Assembly: GCF_000504245.1 (NCBI RefSeq)
Contig: NZ_KI632509.1
Coordinates: forward strand, 4,181,502 to 4,245,501
Origin: Haloechinothrix halophila YIM 93223
GTDB taxonomy: Bacteria > Actinomycetota > Actinomycetes > Mycobacteriales > Pseudonocardiaceae
Direction: 5' to 3'
DNA length: 64,000 bases
The notes beneath the pieces were generated by a model, which did no database searches, had not been told where the DNA came from, and saw only the letters and a list, made by a program, of their open reading frames with translations. The stretch's first letter is position 1. Every line of letters starts with the position of its first letter. Positions 35,797 through 45,324 of this stretch are shown here, one piece after another. Made by a program: the position numbers and the translations under genes.

Positions 35797-37185
35797 ATGA
35801 GCATCGCCGAGAATGCGACGGAACCGGATACGCAGGTGCGCCGGATTCCGCTTTCGCTCAATCAGGAGTTCCTGTGCATGTTCGACAAGGGCGACGGCGA
35901 GGGCCCGTTCGGCCCGCAGTACAACATCGGCTACGCCAGCCGCATCACCGGCGCCATCGACACCGGGACGCTGCGGGCCGCACTGAACGACATCGTCGTG
36001 CGGCACGAGGCGTTGCGCACCGTCGTCGTCAGGGAGGGCGAGTCCGGCCACCAGGCCATCCACCCGCCGCGCCCGGTATCACTCGACATCCGCGACCTCG
36101 GCCCCCACGGCGACCGGGACGCCCGCGCCGAGGAGCTGATCATCGACGTCGAGGCGGGCACCTACCCCGCAGACGAGGTGCCACTGTTGCGCGCCGTACT
36201 CGGCCGGTTCGACGACACCGACGCGGTACTGGTGCTCGTCGTGCACCACACCGCGGCCGACGAATGGTCGATGCCGCTGATCATGCGCGATCTCGCCGCA
36301 TGCTACAGCGCACGCGACGGCGAGCCGTCCGCTGCGATCGGCGTCGCGCCGCAGTTCAGCGACTACACCACCTGGGAACGCGAGCGGCCAGCCGATGACC
36401 AGGCGGCATCGGCCGCGTACTGGCGCGAGCAGTTGCGGGACGCGGAGATCCTGGCGTTGCCCACCCATCACGCCCGCTCTGAGGGGCTGCCGAAGTCGAC
36501 CGCGTGGCAGCGGTTCACCATCCCGGCCCAGGTCGCCGACGCGGTTACCTCGGTGGCCCGTGAGACGCGCAGTTCGCCGTTCATGGTCTTCCTCGCCGCG
36601 TACAACGTCACGCTGCACCGGCTGACCGGTGCGACCGACATCGTGGTGATGACGTTCTCCTCGGGAAGGGGCCAGGCACAGTTCCATGACACGGTCGGGT
36701 CGTTCTTCAACTTCGTCCCACTGCGCACGGATCTGGGTGGCTGCACGACGTTCCGCGACGTCATCGCGCGCACCAGGAAGACCTGCCTCGCGGCGTACGC
36801 CCACGACATCCCGTTCGGACAGATCCTCGCCGAAGCACCGGCGCTGATGGGACCCGCCGCGACCGACGATCACGCGATCTGTGCGTTCCAGGTGTTCCGC
36901 TCCCCGATGCCCGCGGAAGGCGACATCGGCGCCGCACGTTACACCGAGATCAGGGGACGCACCCGCTCGCAGTCGGTCGGCGGCGACATTCCCGATGGCG
37001 CGATGTGGCATCTCGACATGGATTTCTCCGGCGATTTGGCGGGAAGGCTCGGCTACAACACGAACCTGTTCGACGGTGAGCGGATGGCCGAACTGATCAC
37101 CGTGTTCACCGAAACGGTCGCCGAAACCGTCACCGACCCTGACGCGCCCGTGGTGAATCGCGACGCCTCCCTGCCCGCTCAGTAA
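35797..37185 (+). CDS. Free-standing condensation enzyme (SgcC5-like)
   Basis: A 462-residue stand-alone NRPS condensation domain. The active-site motif is VLVLVVHHTAADEWSMPL (His 150-151, Asp 155), an HHxxxD without the usual final Gly. Other C-domain regions include LSLNQEFLCMFDKG, DIVVRHEALRTVVV and DTVGSFFNFVPLRTDL. In C-1027, SgcC5 joins the beta-tyrosyl carrier protein to the enediyne core as an ester; related enzymes can make amides. Here it is immediately followed by a carrier protein gene. ATG 35797 has AAGGAGG about 13 bases upstream. The acceptor is probably the PKS-derived, oxygenated chain (inference). Confidence 0.9.
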   Translation: MSIAENATEPDTQVRRIPLSLNQEFLCMFDKGDGEGPFGPQYNIGYASRITGAIDTGTLRAALNDIVVRHEALRTVVVREGESGHQAIHPPRPVSLDIRDLGPHGDRDARAEELIIDVEAGTYPADEVPLLRAVLGRFDDTDAVLVLVVHHTAADEWSMPLIMRDLAACYSARDGEPSAAIGVAPQFSDYTTWERERPADDQAASAAYWREQLRDAEILALPTHHARSEGLPKSTAWQRFTIPAQVADAVTSVARETRSSPFMVFLAAYNVTLHRLTGATDIVVMTFSSGRGQAQFHDTVGSFFNFVPLRTDLGGCTTFRDVIARTRKTCLAAYAHDIPFGQILAEAPALMGPAATDDHAICAFQVFRSPMPAEGDIGAARYTEIRGRTRSQSVGGDIPDGAMWHLDMDFSGDLAGRLGYNTNLFDGERMAELITVFTETVAETVTDPDAPVVNRDASLPAQ

Positions 37186-37208
37186 CTGGAATTCAGGATG
37201 GGATTGCT

Positions 37209-37457
37209 ATGACGAATCGTATCGACTCCATTGTCAGGGACACGGTTGAAAAGATCTGGAACGACGTGCTCGACCTGAACGGCACGGATCAGGACGCCTC
37301 GTTTTTCGATCTGAATGGTGACTCGATTTCCGCGGTGCGACTGGCCGCGCGGATCGACGAGGAACTGCACGTCGAGATCGATGTCGCCGACATCTTCGAG
37401 GACGACCCCACGCTGGCGGACCTGACCGACACGGTCGAGTCGAGGGTCGGCCACTGA
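37209..37457 (+). CDS. Free-standing peptidyl carrier protein (SgcC2-like)
   Basis: An 82-residue carrier with the phosphopantetheine Ser39 in FFDLNGDSISAVRLAARID. It should hold the beta-amino acid as a thioester while it is hydroxylated and then transferred by the upstream condensation enzyme, as SgcC2 does. It starts 23 bases after the condensation gene; its stop overlaps the next start (TGATG), so the three genes form one operon. Confidence 0.92.
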   Translation: MTNRIDSIVRDTVEKIWNDVLDLNGTDQDASFFDLNGDSISAVRLAARIDEELHVEIDVADIFEDDPTLADLTDTVESRVGH

Positions 37458-38290
37458 TGGGCGGGCTGCACCGGGTGCGCTCCGGCCACGACGTCGGAGA
37501 GGTCGTCGAGATCCTGGAACGCGACGGGGGCGTCATCGTCGAGGACTTCGTGCGGCCCGACACCCTCGAGAAGCTCTGGACCGACCTCGGTCCCGCGCTG
37601 GACGACCGCGGGTTCGGCGACGACTGGTACAACGGCACCCGCACCCGGCGAGTGTCGTCGGTGTTCGCTCGCACGACGCACCTGACGCCGGTGGTCACCC
37701 ACCCGCTGTTCCTCGACACCGCGCGAGACATCATGCAGCGGCCGGTACCGATGTGGATCGGCCGGTCGCGCGTCGACATGACGCCGACCATCCAGATCAG
37801 TGGCACGCAGGTCATCCAGATCCATCCCGGACAGGGCAAGCAGCCACTGCACCGCGACGACGCACTGCACCTGCGCCGTCACCCCGGTCCGACGAGCAGG
37901 GTGCAGCTGATGCTGGCGATGAGCGAGTTCACCGCGGCCAACGGCGGCACGCTGGTCATCCCCGGCAGCCACCACTGGGACGACGAACGCGCACCACGCA
38001 CCAGCGAGGCGTACTCCACCGAGATGCCTGCCGGTGCCGGTCTGATCTGGCTCGGCGGCGTGTACCACGGCGGCGGCAAGAACACCGCCGACGCACCGAG
38101 GACAGGGCTGACCATCGCGCTCGATCTCGGCAATCTGCGGCAGGAGGAGAATCAGTACCTCGCCGTGCCGACCGAGTCCGTGCTCGCCTACCCGGAGGAG
38201 GTCCGCAGGCTGCTCGGCTACGACCGCTGCCCGCCAGGGCTCGGCTGGCTGGAGATGGACGATCCGTACCGCGCGCTCACCGGCGAGTGA
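37457..38290 (+). CDS. Phytanoyl-CoA dioxygenase-family Fe(II)/2-oxoglutarate oxygenase
   Basis: A 277-residue non-heme iron oxygenase. It opens with VVEILERDGGVIVEDFVRPD, the usual N-terminal family strand. The iron ligands are probably His-x-Asp in PLHRDDALHLRRHP and the later His in LGGVYHGGGKNTADAPRTGL, whose Arg would bind 2-oxoglutarate; FTAANGGTLVIPGSHHWD is the expected intervening motif. It overlaps the carrier-protein stop, which suggests action on a carrier-bound substrate. No PhyH enzyme belongs to the classical C-1027 beta-tyrosine set, so this step is a departure from that model. Hydroxylation or halogenation-like chemistry cannot be separated by sequence, though the retained Asp argues for hydroxylation. 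Confidence 0.88.
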   Translation: MGGLHRVRSGHDVGEVVEILERDGGVIVEDFVRPDTLEKLWTDLGPALDDRGFGDDWYNGTRTRRVSSVFARTTHLTPVVTHPLFLDTARDIMQRPVPMWIGRSRVDMTPTIQISGTQVIQIHPGQGKQPLHRDDALHLRRHPGPTSRVQLMLAMSEFTAANGGTLVIPGSHHWDDERAPRTSEAYSTEMPAGAGLIWLGGVYHGGGKNTADAPRTGLTIALDLGNLRQEENQYLAVPTESVLAYPEEVRRLLGYDRCPPGLGWLEMDDPYRALTGE

Positions 38291-38298
38291 TTGGACGC

Positions 38299-38335
38299 TG
38301 CGCCCCGGCTTGGGCTTGACGCAAGCCGGGGCGCA
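38299..38335 (+). terminator. Terminator of the condensation-carrier-dioxygenase operon
   Basis: TGCGCCCCGGCTTG (38299-38312) pairs with CAAGCCGGGGCGCA (38322-38335), a perfect 14-bp stem eight bases past the dioxygenase stop. Confidence 0.88.
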
Positions 38336-38775
38336 CGTGTGTCGATCGCTTCATCGAGCTGACCGGCCCTGCTCGCCGCACGCCGGTGCTCGTGAGGACG
38401 GCTGGGGTGATCACGGTGACGACGACTGACGGTGACAACGACTGGATGCCCCTTCCAAGTTGATCACACCTCTCGCGGTGTTGTTCGTAGTACCCACGCA
38501 AAACCGGCAATTTCGCGCAACAGTCCAAGCTCACGCAACAGTCCGAGTAGGTGTGATCAACACCGAGCGTGAAGGACCGGTTCGCCAGCACCGAACGTGG
38601 CGACGTACGACGTCCGCGCGTGGTGTTGTTCCAAGGACCGCGCGAAGTGGACATACTCGCACCACACCGCGCGCGGACGTGATCAACTGGACCGCCCTAC
38701 GCCGCGACGCCAGCCCGCCCCAGCGCGACGCGGTGGGCGCGGCGATACCGCCGCGCCCACCGCGCGCTCCGGCGC
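38336..38775. other. 440-bp non-coding gap with two inverted repeats
   Basis: Between convergent operons, with no supported ORF. It holds a 12-bp inverted repeat, TTGATCACACCT (38460-38471) with AGGTGTGATCAA (38549-38560), and a second imperfect one, ACGTCCGCGCG (38610-38620) with CGCGCGGACGT (38670-38680). Base composition is more AT-rich than the genes. Purpose unknown: a second terminator, a small RNA or an operator array are all possible. Confidence 0.55.
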
Positions 38776-40347
38776 TCAGCCAAGCAAGTCCGAGCGCCGC
38801 TGCCGTAGTTCGTCGAACGAATTCAGGTCGGGCACCGTCCAGCCATCGAGGTCGTACTCAGCCATGCAGCGATCGACGAACGCCCGGTAGCCGTCCAACT
38901 GCCCGCTCGCCTCCTGCGCGGACAGCAGCTCCACCCTGGTGTTCTCGTGGTTGCCCGCGTAGTTCAGTTCGTACAGCTCGTGCCGCCCGCCGAACTCGCT
39001 GCCGACGGCGTCCCAGAGCAGCTTCATCACCTTGACCCGCTCCACCGAGTCCACGCCCTTCGAGCCCCGCAGGTACTTGTCCAGATACGGCCGGATATCG
39101 GGGTTGGCGAAGTCCTGCGCGCTCGAGTTGACGTAGATCAGCCCGCTGGCGACGTCGGAGAGCACGATCTCCTTGATGCGCGGGTAGCCGACCTGCATGA
39201 ACCACCGGTATGCCAGCCCACAGTCCGGGTTCGGCAGCACGGCGCCATTGACCCATTCGACCGGGTTACGTGCCGCCGAGTCCGACAGCGCCCAGAACAG
39301 GTTCCGCCAAGCCAGCACCTCGCCGAGCCGGGTCTGCACCCCTCGGAAGTCCTTGGTGCCGGTGATCTCCAGCGCCTTGGCGAGCAGACCCGCGATGAAC
39401 TCCAGCTTCACCGCGAGCCGGATGCAGCCGTGGAACGTGAACCGCTCTGGAAAGCCGGACCGCCCGGTGAACAGCTGCACCTTGCCGATGTGGCCGTAGA
39501 TGAAGACGTTCTCCCACGGGATGAGCACCTTGTCCAGCACGAGGATGGTGTCGTTCTCATCGAGCCGCGAGGACAGTGGATAGTCGAACGGACTGCCCAT
39601 CACCGATGCACTGGCCGAATAGGACGGTCGGCAGATCAGCTTCATGCCTGGCGCGTTCATCGGCACCGTGCACACCAGCGCGAACTCGCGCTTCTTGATC
39701 GGCAGCCCGTAGTGGGCGATGAAGTTGTAGTGCGTCAGCGCCGACCCGGTGGCGACGACCTTGGCGCCGCTGACGATCAGTCCGGCATCGGTCTCCTTCT
39801 CGACGTGGATGAAGACGTCCTCCACCTCGTCCGGCGGGCGATCCCGGTCGACCGGCGGGTGCACGATCGCGTGGTTCCAGTACAGGACTTTCTGCTGCGA
39901 CTCGGCATACCAGCGGCGAGCATTGTCGTCGAACGGCTTGTAGAAATCGGCGTTCGCGCCGAGCGTGCCGAGGAACGACGCCTTGTAGTCCGGGCTTCGT
40001 CCCATCCAGCCGTAACTCATCCGCGCCCACTCCGCGATGGCCCGTTGGTCGGCGACCAGGTCGTCCGCACTGTACGGCGTGGTGAAGAACCGGTGAGTGT
40101 AGCCGTTGCCGGTGTCGGTCGCGGTGGTCAGCACATCGCGCCGGTCCGGGTCGTGCAGTGCGTCGTACATCCGCGCCACCATCCTGATCGGATTGTGGAA
40201 CGCGGGATGCGCGGTGACGTCCTTGACGCGCTCGCCGTAGAGATAGATCTCTCGGTCGTCGCGCAGGCTGTCGATGTACTCGGCGCCGGTCAGCGGCCGG
40301 GTCTCACCCTGCCCTGCTTGCCCTGCCGGTGTGTTGTGCTGGCTCAT
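38776..40347 (-). CDS. FADH2-dependent hydroxylase, SgcC/HpaB family
   Basis: A 523-residue two-component flavin monooxygenase of the 4-hydroxyphenylacetate 3-hydroxylase family. Landmarks: [97 protein letters not shown] and [15 protein letters not shown]. SgcC hydroxylates the beta-tyrosyl ring at C3 while bound to SgcC2; the same reaction is likely here, with FADH2 from 25220-25843. ATG 40347 has GGGAGGAG upstream; the in-frame 40398 would add 17 unrelated residues. Last gene of a leftward operon with the aminomutase, the adenylation enzyme and the epoxidase. Confidence 0.92.
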   Translation of the reverse strand: MSQHNTPAGQAGQGETRPLTGAEYIDSLRDDREIYLYGERVKDVTAHPAFHNPIRMVARMYDALHDPDRRDVLTTATDTGNGYTHRFFTTPYSADDLVADQRAIAEWARMSYGWMGRSPDYKASFLGTLGANADFYKPFDDNARRWYAESQQKVLYWNHAIVHPPVDRDRPPDEVEDVFIHVEKETDAGLIVSGAKVVATGSALTHYNFIAHYGLPIKKREFALVCTVPMNAPGMKLICRPSYSASASVMGSPFDYPLSSRLDENDTILVLDKVLIPWENVFIYGHIGKVQLFTGRSGFPERFTFHGCIRLAVKLEFIAGLLAKALEITGTKDFRGVQTRLGEVLAWRNLFWALSDSAARNPVEWVNGAVLPNPDCGLAYRWFMQVGYPRIKEIVLSDVASGLIYVNSSAQDFANPDIRPYLDKYLRGSKGVDSVERVKVMKLLWDAVGSEFGGRHELYELNYAGNHENTRVELLSAQEASGQLDGYRAFVDRCMAEYDLDGWTVPDLNSFDELRQRRSDLLG

Positions 40348-40381
40348 CGGCTCCTCCCTCGCCGTCGCGTACCCCGGGCCC

Positions 40382-41995
40382 TCAGTACAGCTCGACATCC
40401 GTGCCCGTGACCGCGGCGAGGAAGTCGCCCCTGGCGAGCGCCGCCGAGACGGCTTCGATGTCGTCGCTCATGAACCGGTCGACCTCAACCGTGTCGACCA
40501 GCGACCGCACCGCGCGGTAGGCGGCCTGTGCCGCCGGGCTGAGCCGGTCGTAGCTACCCGCGAGGTCAACAGCCTGCGCGGCGGCAAGGTACTCGACGGC
40601 GAGGATCGTGTTGTTGTTCGACAGCACCCTGCGTGCGTTGCGCGCCGAGATGAGCCCCATGCTCACGACGTCTTGGTTGTCGCCATTGGACGGCACGCTC
40701 TGCGTGCTCGCCGGGCCGATGGTGCGGTTCTCGGCCACCAGCGCGGTCGCCGGATACTGCGCGCCCGCGAAGCCGCTGTTCAGCCCTGCCTCGCCCTTGA
40801 CGAGGAACTCCGGCAGCCCGTCGGACAGGTGCCGGTTGAGCAGCCGGTTGGTCCTGCGTTCGGAGAACACGCCGAGTTGGGTGAGCGCGATCGTCACGTA
40901 GTCCATGGCGAACGCGACCGGCTGGCCGTGGAAGTTCGCGCCGTGGAAGATCTCCTGGCCCTCGAACAGCAGCGGGTTGTCGTTGGAGGAGTTCAGCTCG
41001 GTGTGCAGGGTGCGCTCGGCGTGCGTCAGCGTGTCCCGCACCGCGCCGACTACCTGCGGGATGGCGCGCAGCGTGTACGCCTTCTGCAGGTAGACCTCGG
41101 TGCGGTTCACGCCAGACCCGGTGCGCTGCTCCTGGGCGAGCTCGCGCAGCTGGGCGTGGTCCATGGCCAGCTGCGAACCCCGCATCAGCGCCCGCATGTT
41201 CGCCGCGGTCGCGATCTGGCCAGCGTGCGGCCGCGCGGTGTCGTGGCCATCGGACAGGAACGGGCTCGTCGAACCCTGCAGCGTCTCCAGCACCAGCGCT
41301 GTCACGATCTCGGCCTGCCTCACCTGGGCGAATGCCCTGTCCACCACGAGCGAGCCGAGGCCGGTCATCGCCGAGGTGCCATTGATCAGCGCGAGCCCTT
41401 CCTTGAACCGCAGCTCCATCGGCTCGATGCCATGCTCGCGCAGCACCGACGCGGTCGCCACTTTGGCGCCGTCGCGCAGCACGTAGCCTTCGCCGATCAC
41501 CGTGCTCGCGATGTGAGACAGCGGCGCGAGGTCACCGCTCGCGCCGAGCGAACCGATCTCCGGGATCGCGGGGGTGATGCCCGCGTTGAGGTAGAGCGCC
41601 AGCCGTTCGACCAGCTCCGGCCGGACGGCGGAGTAGCCCTTGGCGAGCGCGTTGACCCGTGCGGCCAGCATCGCGCGGGCCTCGTCCTCGGCGAACAGCG
41701 GGCCGACGCCCGCGCTGTGGCTGCGCACGAGGTTGGTCTGCAGCTCAACTTCGCGTTCGGTGCCGACGAGCATGTAGATCATCTCGCCGTAGCCGGTCGT
41801 CACCCCGTAGATCGGGATGTCGTTGCTGACGATGTCTTCGAACATCGACCTGCTCTTGGTGACCCGCTCCAGCGCCGCTGGCGCGATCCGGCAGCGCGCG
41901 CCGTCCTCCGCGACCCGCCGCACCGCGGGGATGTCGACGGTCTCGCCGTCGAACTCGACCGTCGCTTCGCTGTTCGCTGTGTTCGTAGCCGTCAC
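40382..41995 (-). CDS. MIO-dependent tyrosine 2,3-aminomutase (SgcC4-like)
   Basis: A 537-residue lyase-class enzyme. The MIO triad is Ala152-Ser153-Gly154 in [14 protein letters not shown] and the catalytic Tyr63 lies in [16 protein letters not shown]. With the GTG start at 41995 both positions coincide with the SgcC4 numbering I recall, which supports this start. Similarity continues through [34 protein letters not shown]-like, [10 protein letters not shown] and [20 protein letters not shown]. SgcC4 turns L-tyrosine into (S)-beta-tyrosine for C-1027. Ammonia lyases share the fold, but the strong SgcC4 match and the adenylation, carrier and condensation genes favour the aminomutase. The enantiomer is not predicted. 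Confidence 0.93.
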   Translation of the reverse strand: MTATNTANSEATVEFDGETVDIPAVRRVAEDGARCRIAPAALERVTKSRSMFEDIVSNDIPIYGVTTGYGEMIYMLVGTEREVELQTNLVRSHSAGVGPLFAEDEARAMLAARVNALAKGYSAVRPELVERLALYLNAGITPAIPEIGSLGASGDLAPLSHIASTVIGEGYVLRDGAKVATASVLREHGIEPMELRFKEGLALINGTSAMTGLGSLVVDRAFAQVRQAEIVTALVLETLQGSTSPFLSDGHDTARPHAGQIATAANMRALMRGSQLAMDHAQLRELAQEQRTGSGVNRTEVYLQKAYTLRAIPQVVGAVRDTLTHAERTLHTELNSSNDNPLLFEGQEIFHGANFHGQPVAFAMDYVTIALTQLGVFSERRTNRLLNRHLSDGLPEFLVKGEAGLNSGFAGAQYPATALVAENRTIGPASTQSVPSNGDNQDVVSMGLISARNARRVLSNNNTILAVEYLAAAQAVDLAGSYDRLSPAAQAAYRAVRSLVDTVEVDRFMSDDIEAVSAALARGDFLAAVTGTDVELY

Positions 41996-42041
41996 GTCGT
42001 GCTCACCCGTTCCTGTCGTGTGGTTGCTGGGAATCGATGGG

Positions 42042-43652
42042 TCACCTGCCGGCACCGGGCACCGCCGAGACGAGGGCACGCCGGTCCACCTTGCCGCCGA
42101 GATTGCGGGGAAGTTCGGGCAGCCAGCTCACGCTGACCGGGAAGAGCTTGGCGCCGAACCGCTGTTTGAGATGCGCGCGCAGCTCGGCGGCCGTGGCTTC
42201 TCCCTTGCCGACCACGTACGCCGTGAGCCGCGCGACGAAGCCGGCGTCGTCGCGCTGCGCCAGCACCGCGCAGTCCGCGACGCTGGGGTGCGCCATCAGC
42301 GCTGCCTCGACCTCGCCCAGCTCAAGTCGGGTGCCGAGCAGTTTGACCTGCGCGTCGGCACGGCCAGCGAACTCGAACAACCCGTCGGGCCGTAGCCGAC
42401 CCTTGTCGCCGGTGCGGTACCAGCGTCCCGGCATCGCACACCCGTCGGCCGCGGGCGGGCGGAACGCCGCGTCACCACCGGACGCGGTGGTATAGGAGGC
42501 GCCCACGTCGCCGCCGGGCGCGCTCGCGTCGCCGAGGTAGCCGGGCGTGAGGTACCGGCTGCCGATGACGATCTCGCCGACGACACCGGGTGGACACGGC
42601 CGGTCATGCGCGTCAACGACCAGCATCGTCCTGCCGGGGATCGGACGGCCGATCGGCGCCGCGTCGGACAGCCGCTCGCCCAGCTCACACCAGCTGGCGA
42701 GGATGCACTCGGTCGGCCCGTACAGATTGATGAGCCGGACACCGGGCAACGCCGCGCGGATCTCGTTCGCCAGCGACCCCGGCAACGCCTCCCCCGCGAG
42801 CAGCAACCGATCGAGACGCGTCAGCCGTGGCGCGAGCCCACCCTGGTCGATCACCTTGACCAGCGCCCGCGCGAAGCTCGGCACCGTCTGGAACACCGAG
42901 ACGTCCTCGTCGGCCAGCCACACCGCGATCTTGTCCGGGTTGGGCCTGATCCGTGCGGGCGCCGGACACAGCGTGCCGCCCGCGATGAGCGGCGCGAACG
43001 TCTCCACCAGGCTGGCGTCGTAGCCAGGCGCGGCCCACTGCGCGACCCGCGATCTCGCTCCGATGCCGAACTCCGCGGCGAACCACCCGGTCAGCTGCGC
43101 GAGCGCGGCGTGCGTCATGGGGATGCCCTTGGGGCTGCCGGTCGAGCCCGATGTGAAAGCGACGTAGGCCCGCTCGCCGACCGTGCACGGCGACGGCGAC
43201 GGCACCGCGTCCGGCTCCCGCATGTCGGTGACGTCGAGCACCGGCCTGCCGTGCTCCGCGCGGAACCGGCTCGCGACGTCGTCGGCTGTCTGCTCGCCGT
43301 CGACGAGCAGACACGCGGGCAGGACGCTCGCGATCGAGTCCATTCCGGACCGTCCGATGTCCCCGGTGCGCAGGCACACCAACGATGCGCCCACGTCCAG
43401 CACGCCAAGCATCGCGACGGCCTGCCACGGTCCCGGCGCCACCCGTACCGCCACCGCGTCGCCGCGCCGGACGCCGTGGCGCCGCAGCACGGCGGTGACG
43501 GCTGCCGCGCGACGGGTCAGCGCCCGGTAGGTCACCGTCTCCCCCGCGTAGCTCACCGCGACGGCTTCCGGGGCGCGCCGCGCGGCTTCGTGCACGAGGT
43601 CGGAGACGGTGAGTGTGACGGGACCGCCCATCGGCGGTGCGTCCTGCGTCAT
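42042..43652 (-). CDS. Free-standing adenylation enzyme, probably beta-tyrosine-activating (SgcC1-like)
   Basis: A 536-residue adenylation protein without a carrier domain. Core motifs: A3 FTSGSTGSPKGIPMTH, A4 APGYDAS with the Asp that contacts a substrate amino group, A5 NLYGPTE, A7 WYRTGD, A10 NLGGKVDRRAL. It lies 46 bases ahead of the aminomutase gene and should load beta-tyrosine on the free carrier at 37209, as SgcC1 loads SgcC2. The first A-motif strand (VGERAYVAFTSGSTG) is intact. Specificity is inferred from context, not from a binding-pocket code. Confidence 0.88.
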   Translation of the reverse strand: MTQDAPPMGGPVTLTVSDLVHEAARRAPEAVAVSYAGETVTYRALTRRAAAVTAVLRRHGVRRGDAVAVRVAPGPWQAVAMLGVLDVGASLVCLRTGDIGRSGMDSIASVLPACLLVDGEQTADDVASRFRAEHGRPVLDVTDMREPDAVPSPSPCTVGERAYVAFTSGSTGSPKGIPMTHAALAQLTGWFAAEFGIGARSRVAQWAAPGYDASLVETFAPLIAGGTLCPAPARIRPNPDKIAVWLADEDVSVFQTVPSFARALVKVIDQGGLAPRLTRLDRLLLAGEALPGSLANEIRAALPGVRLINLYGPTECILASWCELGERLSDAAPIGRPIPGRTMLVVDAHDRPCPPGVVGEIVIGSRYLTPGYLGDASAPGGDVGASYTTASGGDAAFRPPAADGCAMPGRWYRTGDKGRLRPDGLFEFAGRADAQVKLLGTRLELGEVEAALMAHPSVADCAVLAQRDDAGFVARLTAYVVGKGEATAAELRAHLKQRFGAKLFPVSVSWLPELPRNLGGKVDRRALVSAVPGAGR

Positions 43653-43666
43653 CGGGGCACTCCGCG

Positions 43667-45097
43667 TCAGGCCGCGAGCTCGGACGGCGCGTCCTGGCGC
43701 GACGACGTCGCTGCGCTGCCACGAGTTCCGCCGCCGGCACCACCACTGCCGTTGTCCTGACGGGACCGGCCTGGTAGCAGCGCTCGCCAGAGCACACGCG
43801 CCACGAAGCTGGGGCGCATCAACGCTTCTGGCCGGTCGATCAGCCCCGCCGCCCGCATGTACGCGGCGGTGACCTTGCTGTCGCGGGCGGCGGCGGTCTG
43901 CACCAGCGACAGGAATGCCTGCTGCATCTTGAGCTGGAACGTCCGCTTACCCGGAACACCGGGGAAGCTCAGGTCGACGGCGTTGGTCATCTCCCACGGC
44001 GGGTCGATGACGTCACGCGCCAGGTCACGGAAGTACTGCAGCGGATCGGGGGTAGCGCCGGTGTGCAGGTGATCGCGAATCGTCAGCGCCGACTGCGCCG
44101 CCACCGTCATGCCTTGCGCGTAGATCGGGTTGAAGCACGTGACGGCGTCCCCGGTGACCAGCAGGCCGTCCGGGAACCGCGTCAGGTTCTCGTACCGCCT
44201 GCGCAGCGTAGTCGGGAACCGGAATGCCACCGGCTCGTCCAGTGGCTCCGCCTGGCGCGCCGCCTCCGCGATCTCCGGCGCGGCCAGCGTCTCCAGCCAG
44301 CGGTACAGCCCTTCTTGGTCGGTGGGCGGGTGGTCACCGAGCAGGCCGTAGGTGGTCAACTCCACCCTGCCGCCGTCGGTCTTGGTGAAGATCGCGCCAC
44401 GTGGTAGCTCCACCGACGCGGCCGGGTTGATCGACAGATCGCCGTCGTACGGGTCCGTGTTGAGCCGGTAGTGCTGGGTGACGTAGCCGAGGCCGATCTT
44501 CTTCAGCTCCTCCTCGACCCTCGGGTAGCCCAGTTGCTCCAGCCACAGCGGGGTGCGCGAACCTCGGCCGGTCGCGTCAACCACCAGATCGGCCTCGATG
44601 GTCTTCGCGGCGCTCTTGCCGGTCAGCCGCTGCACCCGCGCACCGGTCACCCTGCTGCCGTCCGCGGTCGTTGCCAGGCCGAGGATGTCGTGCTTCTCCA
44701 GGAACGACACCTGTGGCAACACGCGGGTGCGCTCGCGGATGTGCTTCTCCAGCATCGGCCTGCTCGCGGCGACGCAGACCAGGCCGGCGTCCTCCTGCCG
44801 CAGCCGGTTGCCCTTGAAGTACCACCGGACGCTGCCCGCGAGGTCGCCAGTGGGCACGCCATCGGCGAACAGTTCCTCGGTGATGCCGGGGTATAGCTCC
44901 TCCATCACCTGCTGGCCGCGGGCGAGCAACCCGTTGATGTGACGTCCCTGCGGGCAGCCGCGCCGGGGGCCGTCCTGGCCGACGAGTTCGTCGCGATCGA
45001 CGATGAGCACCTCGTCGTAGGCGTCGGACAGCACCCTGGCCGCGAACAAGCCTGCCAGGCTGCCGCCCAGCACAACCGCGCGAGACTTCTCGCTCAT
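43667..45097 (-). CDS. FAD-dependent epoxidase-like monooxygenase (MonCI/LasC type)
   Basis: A 476-residue group A-like flavoprotein. FAD site: AVVLGGSLAGLFAARVLSDAYDEVLIVDRDEL; then the family feature PRRGCPQGRHINGLLARGQQVMEELYPGI, the Arg-rich RPMLEKHIRERTRVLP, and the GD motif LLVTGDAVTCFNPIYAQGMTVAAQSAL. The N-terminal region and length closely resemble the epoxidases MonCI and LasC (Lsd18) that oxidise polyene chains in polyether pathways. Here the nearby PKS makes a conjugated polyene, so epoxidation of it is a reasonable idea. It replaces, in position, the FADH2 halogenase SgcC3 of C-1027, which is a different family. AGGAGG precedes the ATG; first gene of the leftward beta-tyrosine operon. 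Confidence 0.82.
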   Translation of the reverse strand: MSEKSRAVVLGGSLAGLFAARVLSDAYDEVLIVDRDELVGQDGPRRGCPQGRHINGLLARGQQVMEELYPGITEELFADGVPTGDLAGSVRWYFKGNRLRQEDAGLVCVAASRPMLEKHIRERTRVLPQVSFLEKHDILGLATTADGSRVTGARVQRLTGKSAAKTIEADLVVDATGRGSRTPLWLEQLGYPRVEEELKKIGLGYVTQHYRLNTDPYDGDLSINPAASVELPRGAIFTKTDGGRVELTTYGLLGDHPPTDQEGLYRWLETLAAPEIAEAARQAEPLDEPVAFRFPTTLRRRYENLTRFPDGLLVTGDAVTCFNPIYAQGMTVAAQSALTIRDHLHTGATPDPLQYFRDLARDVIDPPWEMTNAVDLSFPGVPGKRTFQLKMQQAFLSLVQTAAARDSKVTAAYMRAAGLIDRPEALMRPSFVARVLWRALLPGRSRQDNGSGGAGGGTRGSAATSSRQDAPSELAA

Positions 45098-45324
45098 CGA
45101 TTACCTCCTCGAACGGTGATCTGCCGCGCAGACAATTACCGAGATAATCCATCGCGGCGGGCCATCCCGACGTCTCCTCAACTGCGATTCGGCGCCCGCT
45201 ACGCGCATTGTTCTCGGTTCTTGCGCATTACCCCTGAAACCCGAGAAACGCGGCGGAATATCCGGGTAGCGTCGACGTGCGAATGTGACAAACCGGTTCA
45301 CGAGCTGCACGAGGAGCACCCCAC
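45098..45324. promoter_or_regulatory. 227-bp divergent promoter region between epoxidase and asparagine synthetase operons
   Basis: It must carry start signals for two multi-gene operons. Two copies of GCGCATT lie close together near 45200-45230, and the same heptamer is in the PKS/P450 palindrome AATGCGCATT. A shared operator is possible but three short matches are weak support. No promoter hexamers were assigned. Confidence 0.4.

Noticed and set aside
40382-41995. Annotating the MIO enzyme as histidine ammonia-lyase
   Set aside because: The sequence follows SgcC4 closely, including position of Tyr63 and the MIO triad, and there are no hut genes nearby.
25867-45097. Calling the region a complete nine-membered enediyne cluster
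   Set aside because: The E3, E4 and E5 genes, further sgcE-type genes, epoxide hydrolase, apoprotein and resistance genes are not present in the window.
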